From: Bacteroidales bacterium
Lineage (GTDB): Bacteria > Bacteroidota > Bacteroidia > Bacteroidales > ML635J-15
Reading direction: 5' to 3'
Assembly: GCA_016937855.1 (NCBI GenBank)
Contig: JAFGVU010000056.1
Coordinates: forward strand, 1 to 45,336
DNA: 45,336 nucleotides
The notes under the pieces were generated by a model. That model ran no database searches. It was not told the origin of the DNA and saw only the letters and a list, made by a program, of their open reading frames with translations. A program made the translations under genes and the position numbers. This document shows positions 33,648 through 43,000 of the stretch, piece by piece (the first letter of the stretch is position 1; every line of letters begins with the position of its first letter).

Positions 33648-33777
33648 ATTCAACAACAGGCTATCGTCCGCCAATGACCTATTTGTAAAAAAAATATCGT
33701 GTTACGCTAATTTTCAAAGTACAAATTAAATTATAGTTAATGCAGCGAGCGTTGGTCTTATAAAAATGGTAGCCGGC
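33648..33777 (+). repeat. Dispersed direct repeat, copy B
   Basis: Second copy of the element at 33167-33293, with the identical 48-base core at 33708-33755. It contains GACCTATTTGTAAAA, one base different from a segment of the REP-like element near 45271, so the families may be related. Confidence 0.8.
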
Positions 33778-33908
33778 TCGCGCGGTAAACCTGTATAAAA
33801 GCTAACGAATGACATTGAACTGAATTTAAGAGCTTGACGAAGTCAAAATATATTAATTTGTGAGTAAAATCAAAACTAGAAGGTTCACCAACTACCACTA
33901 TATATGCT

Positions 33909-34664
33909 TTAAAACAACATCCTTGTTAACTCCACAAACTCCTGTGGTGCGAGTTGCTCTGGTCGTTTATTAAATATATCTTGTGCTTTGTCGATACGTG
34001 CTGGGATAATTCCGCTTAATGAATTGCGCATTGTTTTTCGGCGTTGATTAAAAGCTGTTTTTACAACAAGTTTAAGCTTGTCAAAATCGCAATCGAGCTG
34101 ATTATTCTCAATACGTCTCAAACGAATCACCGCAGACTTAACTTTTGGTGGTGGGACAAATACATTTTCGTTAACAGTAAAAAGATATTCAATTTTATAA
34201 AATAACTGTAACAATACACTTAAGATTCCATAAGTTTTATTACCATGAACAGCTGCTATGCGCTCGGCAACTTCTTTTTGAATCATACCAACAAGTTCAG
34301 GAATATTTTCACGATTTTCAAGAAGTTTAAAAAATATCTGTGAGGAAATATTATACGGAAAATTCCCAATTATGCAATACTGAGCTTTAAAATACTCAGA
34401 CAAATCCATTTTTAAAAAGTCAGTATTAAGCAATCTAAAATCATCTGAAAAATTTTCCTGAAGATATTCAACAGATTCGTCATCAATCTCAACTAAAGTA
34501 AGAGCATACGGTTTTTCGACAAGAAATTGCGTAAGCACACCGGTTCCCGGTCCGATTTCCAAGACATCATCATTATTTTCATTTAACAAAGAGTCGGCAA
34601 TCTTTGAGGCAATGTTTTTATCCTTAAGAAAGTGTTGCCCAAGATGTTTTTTTGCTTTTACCAT
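33909..34664 (-). CDS. rsmA: 16S rRNA dimethyladenosine transferase RsmA (KsgA)
   Basis: 251 residues from the ATG at 34664; the GTG at 34679 would add only five residues. It starts MVKAKKHLGQHFLKDKNIA, the RsmA opening. The SAM-binding motif is VLEIGPGTGVLTQFL, motif IV is IIGNFPYNISSQIFFKLL (NxPY), and MIQKEVAERIAA and FVPPPKVKSAVIRL follow. It dimethylates two adjacent adenines near the 3' end of 16S rRNA during small-subunit maturation. It is divergent from the flippase-like pair. Confidence 0.97.
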   Translation of the reverse strand: MVKAKKHLGQHFLKDKNIASKIADSLLNENNDDVLEIGPGTGVLTQFLVEKPYALTLVEIDDESVEYLQENFSDDFRLLNTDFLKMDLSEYFKAQYCIIGNFPYNISSQIFFKLLENRENIPELVGMIQKEVAERIAAVHGNKTYGILSVLLQLFYKIEYLFTVNENVFVPPPKVKSAVIRLRRIENNQLDCDFDKLKLVVKTAFNQRRKTMRNSLSGIIPARIDKAQDIFNKRPEQLAPQEFVELTRMLF

Positions 34665-34709
34665 GTTGCAAAATTGCACAATAATTTACAATTCTCCTAA
34701 AACAAATAT

Positions 34710-34717
34710 TATCTTTG
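34710..34717 (+). promoter_or_regulatory. -7 box (TATCTTTG) for the flippase-like pair
   Basis: Exact TAnnTTTG match. The in-frame TTG at 34715 is part of this box and so is unlikely to be the start codon of the next gene. Confidence 0.55.
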
Positions 34718-34735
34718 CTGTCAAAACATATAATT

Positions 34736-35728
34736 TTGAACAAAACACTTAAAAATATTATCAAAACAAGCCTGTTTATTACATTGGGTATTTTTCTTTT
34801 TTGGCTCGTCTATAAAGATTTTGACTCAAATACATTGTTGTCTGAACTTAAAAATGTCAAGTATGAATGGTTTATACTTATGTTTATTTTAGGTATGCTT
34901 AGTCATATTAGCAGAACTATCAGATGGCAAATGATTTTAAATTCCGATGGTAGCAAAGTTGGCTTTGTTAACACTTTACTAGCGGTATTAAATGGCTATT
35001 TTGCAAATATTGCCTTCCCACGTTTAGGTGAGGTAACTCGATGTGCGATTGTATCAAAATACGAAAAGCAGAACTTCTCAAAAGTATTAGGAACAATGGT
35101 AAGCGAAAGGCTTGTCGATGTTATTATGTTAGCACTATTTACAATTTTGGCAGTAGCCTTGCAATCTACAGAAATCAAAGAATTTATTGTTAGCAATCCT
35201 GACATTGGAAAAAATTTAGAAAAATACACAACTATCCCGATGTTAATTTTGTATTTTGTGCTTGCCATAATTGGAATCATTTTCCTGATACAAATAATCA
35301 GAGGCAAGCTCGATAATATAAAACTATTTAAAAAGCTAAATGAGTTTATAAAAGGTTTTTGGTTAGGATTTATAAGCCTTAAAAATGTAAAAAAGCCCTT
35401 TCTTTTTATTTTTCATTCTGTTTTTATTTGGACAATGTATTTTTTAATGCTTTATGTTTGCTTTTTTGCTTTCGAAGGGTTTGAAGACTTAGGCATTTTG
35501 GTTGCTTTAATACTTTTTGTTGCAGGCAGTTTTGGAATGTTAGCACCAGCCCCCAACGGAATTGGCGCGTATCATTTTATGGTAATTCAAACTCTCATTA
35601 TATACGGAATTGCACAAGAAAAAGCTGCAGCATTCGCACTTACTGTACACGGCATTCAAACTATTATTCTTGTATTAGCAGGATTTGCTTCGTTTATTTT
35701 GGTGCCAATTGTTAATAAAGATAAATAA
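34736..35728 (+). CDS. LPG-synthase-TM / flippase-like membrane protein 1
   Basis: About 330 residues. The start is probably TTG at 34736, since the frame has no early ATG and the earlier TTG at 34715 is inside the promoter. It has about eight transmembrane helices and the family pattern: HISRTIRWQMIL, FANIAFPRLGEVTRC (the conserved P-R-x-G-E motif), KVLGTMVSERLVDVIML, and the late loop GSFGMLAPAPNGIGAYHF. It belongs to the group of the MprF membrane domain and UPF0104, thought to flip lipids. No catalytic domain is attached. The second paralogue starts 7 bases downstream. Confidence 0.88.
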   Translation: MNKTLKNIIKTSLFITLGIFLFWLVYKDFDSNTLLSELKNVKYEWFILMFILGMLSHISRTIRWQMILNSDGSKVGFVNTLLAVLNGYFANIAFPRLGEVTRCAIVSKYEKQNFSKVLGTMVSERLVDVIMLALFTILAVALQSTEIKEFIVSNPDIGKNLEKYTTIPMLILYFVLAIIGIIFLIQIIRGKLDNIKLFKKLNEFIKGFWLGFISLKNVKKPFLFIFHSVFIWTMYFLMLYVCFFAFEGFEDLGILVALILFVAGSFGMLAPAPNGIGAYHFMVIQTLIIYGIAQEKAAAFALTVHGIQTIILVLAGFASFILVPIVNKDK

Positions 35729-35735
35729 GACTTAA

Positions 35736-36695
35736 ATGCCGGAGTTTAAGCACAAGAAAGTACTATTTAGTGTAATCAAGGCTGTTGTTGTTTTAGCTGC
35801 GTGGATTTACATTGCTTTTAAACTCAAAAATTCCACCGAGGCAATTGACATAAAACAATACTTTGCACAAATTGGAATTCAAGAAATATTACTGCTTGCA
35901 ACAATTGTGATTATGATGATAATCAATTGGCTTTTAGAAGCGATAAAATGGCGAAATCTTGTAAAAAACTTAGAAAAAATAGGACTTTGGCAATCTTTTA
36001 AAGCAGTATGGGCAGGTGTAACCGTTGGAACACTAACACCAAACAGAATTGGTGAGTTTGGCGGACGAATAATCTTTTTAAGAAAGGAAAACAGAACAAC
36101 CGCAAGTGGATACACACTTTATGGAGACCTTTCTCAATTTTTGGTAACTTTTATTTTCGGTCTCTGTTCGTTTTTACTTTTAATTTACGTTAATGCCAAA
36201 TCATCAGAAATAGACTCTATCGACAATATTGTAATAATTATAGGATTTATGTCGATATCAATTTCATCGATAATATATTTTAGACTTGAGAGTATCCTAA
36301 AAATTCTTAAAAAAATTAGATTTTTTAAAAAACTACTCACAAAATTTGATGAGTTAAAAAATATAAATTTGCATTTAAAACTAACAACCTTAAGTCTTAG
36401 TGCCATAAGATATTTGGTTTTTACGACACAATTCTATTTTGCTTTAATCTTTTTCGGGATAGAAATATCATATTTTGACGCATTGATTTCAATTTCATCT
36501 GTATATCTTGCTGCTACAATAATTCCAAACATTCCATTTGCAGAATTGGGCATAAGATTAAGCTTTTCGATAATATTTATTGGCATATACACTAATGATA
36601 TTGGCGCAATTTTAATGTCTTCGCTTTTGATATATATTATTAATGTGGCAATACCGACACTAATCGGAGGAATATTCATGATAATTCGGCGCTAA
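35736..36695 (+). CDS. LPG-synthase-TM / flippase-like membrane protein 2
   Basis: A 319-residue protein with about eight transmembrane helices, same family as the gene before it: NWLLEAIKWRNLV, TVGTLTPNRIGEFGGR (the P-x-R-x-G-E variant), GDLSQFLVTFIFG, and SVYLAATIIPNIPFAELGIR near the end. The two share the family pattern but little direct identity, so the duplication is old or the pair forms a heteromer. It may move a lipid or lipid-linked molecule across the inner membrane; the substrate is unknown. Confidence 0.88.
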   Translation: MPEFKHKKVLFSVIKAVVVLAAWIYIAFKLKNSTEAIDIKQYFAQIGIQEILLLATIVIMMIINWLLEAIKWRNLVKNLEKIGLWQSFKAVWAGVTVGTLTPNRIGEFGGRIIFLRKENRTTASGYTLYGDLSQFLVTFIFGLCSFLLLIYVNAKSSEIDSIDNIVIIIGFMSISISSIIYFRLESILKILKKIRFFKKLLTKFDELKNINLHLKLTTLSLSAIRYLVFTTQFYFALIFFGIEISYFDALISISSVYLAATIIPNIPFAELGIRLSFSIIFIGIYTNDIGAILMSSLLIYIINVAIPTLIGGIFMIIRR

Positions 36696-36960
36696 TTTGT
36701 CCTATTTTTTAAAATTTGTGCAAAATTGGAACAAAAGCAAAGTAATTTTCATCACACGTAGCATTCAATAACATGATGAATGTCATGGAATAGAAATGTT
36801 AAAGAAAATTTAAGAATATTTTAACAAAACGTACTTAAGTTTGTTATATCGAACTAGTTAGCTAATAACGGTTACAATAATGACAGTAATATTTACTCAC
36901 TTATCAACAAATCTTAATAAAAATATGTGTTCAATTTTATCTATGTATCGAATATTATCT

Positions 36961-36968
36961 TATTTTTG
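36961..36968 (+). promoter_or_regulatory. -7 box (TATTTTTG) for the giant T9SS gene
   Basis: Exact TAnnTTTG match, 55 bases before the ATG, giving a leader of about 48 bases. The rest of the 36696-37022 spacer shows nothing else I can name. Confidence 0.5.
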
Positions 36969-37022
36969 TATTTGTTGATCGTTTGATGAAAAACAAATTT
37001 TTATTAACTAAATTAAATTGAT

Positions 37023-40000
37023 ATGAAAAAAGTACACAATCTTTTGCATCTATGGATGCTTATGGTGTTCTTCCTACCGGGATTAATTATCAATGCTCAG
37101 GATTTAATGATTACTGGCATTGGGGATGGTCCTTTAACTGGAGGAGAACCAAAGGTTTTAGAACTGTATGTTGTCAACGACATTCCCGATTTATCGGCAT
37201 ACACTATCAAAAACCAAACAAACGCAAACACTTCTTGGACTGGTGCCTACACATTGAGTGGCTCAGCTACTGCTGGTGACTTCATTTATGTAACCATTGT
37301 TGACGGAACACCAAACTTCAATGCGTTTTTTGAAAACACATTAACTCCGCTGGAGAATGGTGTTATCAATTTGAACGGAGATGACAGAGTTGCTATTTTT
37401 GATGCTTTAGACAACATTGTTGACATCTTTGGAGAAGACGGTGTTGATGGCAGCACTACAGCTTGGGATTATCTTGATGGTTGGGCTTATCGCAACAACT
37501 TTACTTCCCCTACTTCTACATTTGATGTTGCTGACTGGTCTTTCTCTGGCATTAATCAATTAGAAGGTGGCACAACTAATGCTACATGTACATCACCAAT
37601 GCCGATTGGTACATTTGTAAAAAATCTAGCAACAATTAGTGCTACAGGTGATGATTTTACTTTAACATGGAATGCTCCAATTGGAACATACGATGCAGGT
37701 ATTATAATTAACGGTGCACCATTTAACACTGATGGTGGATTCTTCTTACTACAACTACGTGATGAAAGCGACAACTTAGTTGTTTTTTCTGATGTATTTG
37801 ATGAATTTTCTATTGGTTTAATGGAGTATCACTCCGGAACTTCTTTAAGAAATCTTGCTGATTTTACAGCTACACAACAAAGTGGAATTTGGGGAACTGC
37901 ATCAGTTAGCGATAACGCAGCTGCAGGCGGTTCGCTTAGAGGAACCACTCTTGATGGCTCTTTATTCTATGGAGTTATGGTTGATGGTACTGTTGGTACT
38001 GTTGGTGCTGTACTTCCTGCAACAGGTTCAAATACAGAAACTATATCTTATACTGCATCAGCATCTGCAACTGGAACATATACTTTATATATCGACTTTT
38101 ATGCCCCATTTAGACCGGGCGATGTTGCTACACCGGGATTCTACACAATAGCAGAACTCGAAGGACTTACACCTATCGCAAGCATATCTAAAGAGATTGT
38201 TTTAGGTGGTGGAGCTTTAGCTTTCCCATTTTATGAACCTTTCGAAACTTGGCCTTTAGACAATTGGACAATTATAGGGGATGATGCTGAAGTTTGGGAA
38301 TCTAACGACGGCAATTCTTATGGTCCAGGCAATGTTGTTGAAGGAACATTAGCTGCAATGTTTGATGTTTATAATGCTTCAAGTGGAAACACAACTACAA
38401 TGACAACTGATGTTATTGACGCTAGCTCTGCTGTGAGCCCAATATTATATTTCCAATATTGGATGGACGGAAGTGCTGATTCAGATCTTTGGATAAAAGC
38501 AGAAATGACAACTGATGGTTCCACATGGACAGAAGTTTTTTACCAAGAACAAGATGGTACTATCTCGGATTGGACAGAAGTATCTGTTCCTCTTGTTGGA
38601 ACTAATTCAACCACTCAAATCAGACTAACTGGATCAAGTGATTGGGGTTCTTACAATCTATTTGTTGATGATCTCCAAGTTAAAGAACAACCAACAAACA
38701 CTATGGACTGGTGTAACCTCCAATGGCCTGATGCACACACAATGTTATCAAGCGAAACAGTTACTGTTTATGCTCGTGGATACGAAGCCGGCATAACTGA
38801 TGCTGTTGGACAAGGTGCAAACGTTGAATGTTGGATTGGTTACTCTGATACTGATACTGATCCATCTACTTGGACAAGCTGGGTTGCTGCTACATACAAT
38901 ACAGATGATGGAAACAACGACGAATATCAAGCTGACCTAGGTCCTCTTGCTGCAGGAACTTACTACTACGCATCTAGATGGATGGTAGAAGATGGTCCTT
39001 ATACTTATGGAGGATATAATGTTGGTGGTGGCAATTTTTGGGACGGAACAACTAATGTTAGTGGTGTGTTAACTGTTAATGACCCTGTTATAACTTATAT
39101 AAACCTACCAATCTCCGAAGATTTTGAAGCTGGTTTAGGCAATGTGATTTTTGTCAATGGTACACAAACCAACTACTGGATGAATGGACCTTTAGCTACA
39201 CAAACAGGAGACTGCATGTATGTTACTAATGATGGAACCGCAAATGCGTACTCAGTAAGTTCTACTTCAGTGTCACACGCTTATATTCCAATCGACTTTG
39301 CTGGAATTACAAATGCTAATTTGAGCTTTGACTGGATTTCTGATGGTGAAAACAATTATGACTTTTTGAAAGTATATTTAGTTCCAGAAAGTACAGTAAT
39401 TACTGATGGAGTTCAACTTGATGCTGCTGACCAAATTGGTACAGTTTATCAAGATGGAACAGCTGTTCAAACTCCTGTAATCACATTATCTGCTACTGAA
39501 ATAACACAAGATCAAATGAAACTTGTATTTTCTTGGAGAAATGATGCTAGTGATGGAACGCAGCCCCCTGCATCTGTTGACAATATCTTGTTAGAAGAAA
39601 TAACTTGTATGGAGCCTTCAACTATTGCTGCCAGTAACATAACTGCTACTTCTGCAGACATTACTTGGACAGCTTCAGTATTAGGTGAAACTTCATGGAA
39701 TATTAAAGTTAACGCAACTAATACTATTGACCCAACTTCCGTAGATGGTGATGTAGTTGCAAATGATGTTGTTACAACAACTCCAGAATATGCTCTTTCT
39801 ACATTAACTGCAGAAACAGATTACTACGTTTACGTACAATCTGCTTGTGGTTCTGATTGGGTTGAGTATATGTTTACTACTCTTGCTGCTTGTCCTGTTC
39901 CAACAACACTAAATGCGGCTGTAGTTTCTGACGATGTTACTTTAACATGGGATGAACTAGGACAAACCGATTGGAATATCAAAATTCATCCATCTGCATT

Positions 40001-43000
40001 AACAAATCCTGATACAGAAACAGCTGATATTGAGGATGCTATTACAGGTGGTACTGGTGAGTATATTCTTAATGATTTATCTATTGGAACATATTATTGG
40101 TATGTTCAATCAGACTGTGGTAGCGCTTGGGCTGATGGTCAATTCTATATTGGTTATTGCTTACCTGCTCCTTCTTCTGTTGATAATTCAGGTATTACAA
40201 ATGTAAGATTCGGACAAAACGTTATTGTAAATAATCCTACAGGAACAGAAACTAACAACTATGGTGATTATTCATCAATAGTAGGTGATGGTGCGCAAGG
40301 TATAGAATTAACTGTTGATATTACTTACTCAACTGGTTATACTTATGGAACTAAAATTTGGGTTGACTGGAATAATGATTTAGAGTTTAGTGATGTTGAC
40401 GAATTAATGTACACAGGTTTATCTAGTGCAACAAACCCAACTACTCTTAATGCTTCATTTATTGTTCCGATAGCTACTCCTTTAGGTCAATACAGAATGA
40501 GAATTGGTGGTACTGATAATGATGATGGTCCTAGTAATGCATGCTATACCGGTGCATATGGTAGTTTTGAAGATTACACTCTTGAAGTTGTAACTCCTCC
40601 TGCATGTCTGCAACCAACAGCATTATTTGAAGATAATATCACTTCTACAGGTGCTACTCTAAATTGGACAGACAATGGTGAATCTTTATGGAATTTAGTT
40701 GCTGCTACAGCACCTTTCAACCCGACATCTTCTACTGGAGACTTTGGTGTTATTCCTATTACTACAAATCCATTTACTATTCCTGATGGGACTTTAACTC
40801 CAAACACAACTTATTACTGGTACATCCAAGCCGATTGTGGCGGAGATGTTTCTGCATGGTCAGCCGAAGGTGAATTTACTACATTGTGTGATGCTGTTGA
40901 GTTTTTCGAAGAGGATTTTGATGGAGTAAGCACTCCTAACCTGCCTGATTGTTGGTCTTCTTATGTATCTCCTTCATATTCGTTTCAAACAGTTACTACA
41001 ATAACTGGCACACCTAACTCAACTCCAAACTATATTTCTTTATACAGTTCAGGTGCCACAGTAGCTACTGATGCTCCAATTTTAGTTTCTCCTATAATTT
41101 CAAACCTAAATTCAGGAACTAAAATATTATCACTCTCTGCAAAAGGTAATAGTTCAAACACTTCTATTGTCATAGGAACAATGAGCGACCCTAATGATTC
41201 TAATACATTTACAGAGATTGAAACTATAACAGGTCTAAGTACTAGTGCTTGGAATGATTATAATGTAAGCTTTGAAACTTATGTTGGAACAGATCAGCAC
41301 ATTGCTTTAAGACACCCATTATCTACTACTTATGCATATGTTTATGTTGATGACATTATTTTAAGAGAAGTTTCTGACGAAAACGATATCTTAACATTCG
41401 CACTTGCAGAACAAACTGGTCCAGCAACTATTGGAGCAGGTACAATAGATATTGAAGTTGCAATGGGTACTGATCCTAATGGTTTAGTCCCTACTTTCAC
41501 AATTTCTGATTATGCAACTGTTGATTTTGCTTCAGGTGATCCTCAGGATTTCTCATCAGCATTTAATTATACTGTTACTTCAGAATCAGGTATTGATCAA
41601 ATTTGGTCTGTTACAGTTACAGTAGCTACTACTTTAAGTGCTCAAAAAGATATTGAGACATTTGAATTATATGAAGAAGTTGCTCCAGCTACTATTGGTG
41701 CTAATACTGTTGATATCACTGTTAACTTTATGGCTGATGTTACTAACTTAACACCAACAATTACAATTTCTGATTTAGCTACAATATCTCCAGAAAGTGG
41801 AGAAGTTCAAGATTTCTCTTCACCTGTAACTTATACTGTTACAGCAGAAGATGCTACAACTAAAGATTATATTGTAACTGTTACAAAAGAATCATCTCCA
41901 TTAGGTGCTGATTGTACAAATCCTTATTTAGTTAGTTTACCTGCTGATTTAACTTATGAGCATTTAGGTCAAACTACTTGCGGAATGGGTGATGTATATA
42001 ACGACTTAGATATTCCTGATGGAGCATATGATAATGGTGAAGATGTTATTTATGAAATAGAAGTAACTGCTGACTCTTATGTTAGAATGACATTAGATCC
42101 AAAAACTACCACTTACACTGCTATAGCAATATTTGATGATTGTCCTGATTCAGGAACAATTCTAAACGGTGAATACGGTTATGCTGCTGGTTTAAAAACT
42201 TTTGATATCGCTCTCACTACAGGTACATATTATGTTGCTATTGATATGGCGACATACAATGACGATTGTATTCCAGAATACGATTTTACTATTGAGGAAA
42301 TTTGTCCTGAAGTTACAGACATCGAAGAAGTTAACTTAACAGCTACTTCTGCTGACATTGAGTGGGTAGAGACTGGTTTCTCTACAGCTTGGAACATTAA
42401 GGTTAATGAGGCTACAGCAATTGCCGACCCAACTACTACAGATGGTGACATTATTGCAAATGATGCTGTAACTACAACACCTCTTTATTCAATTACAAGC
42501 GGAACATTAACTGCCGAAACAGATTACTACGTTTACGTTCAATCTGATTGTGGATCTGAATGGGTTGAGTACATGTTTACTACTCCTGCTGCTTGTCCGG
42601 TGCCAACTGGCCTAATGGCTACAGTTTTAGGCGCTAACGATGTTGACCTTGCATGGAACGAATTGGGAACAACCGATTGGGTTCTTGAAGTTTCAACTAC
42701 TCCATTAACTGATCCTTCTACAGAATCAGGTGATATTCTTGACGATGAATCTGTTATAGGTGCAACAGGTGAATATAGCTTAACTGGACTTGATGCAAAT
42801 ACTACATATTACTGGTATGTACAATCTGCTTGTGGATCTGCTTGGTCTGCTCAAGGTGAATTTACTACTGAGTGTGATGCCTTCACTGCACCATACACAG
42901 AGTCTTTTGACGCTTATGGCACTGGCTCTGCAGCATTCCCAGATTGTTGGGCACGTCCTATAACTTATGGTACATCTCCAATTTATCCATCATGTGTTAC

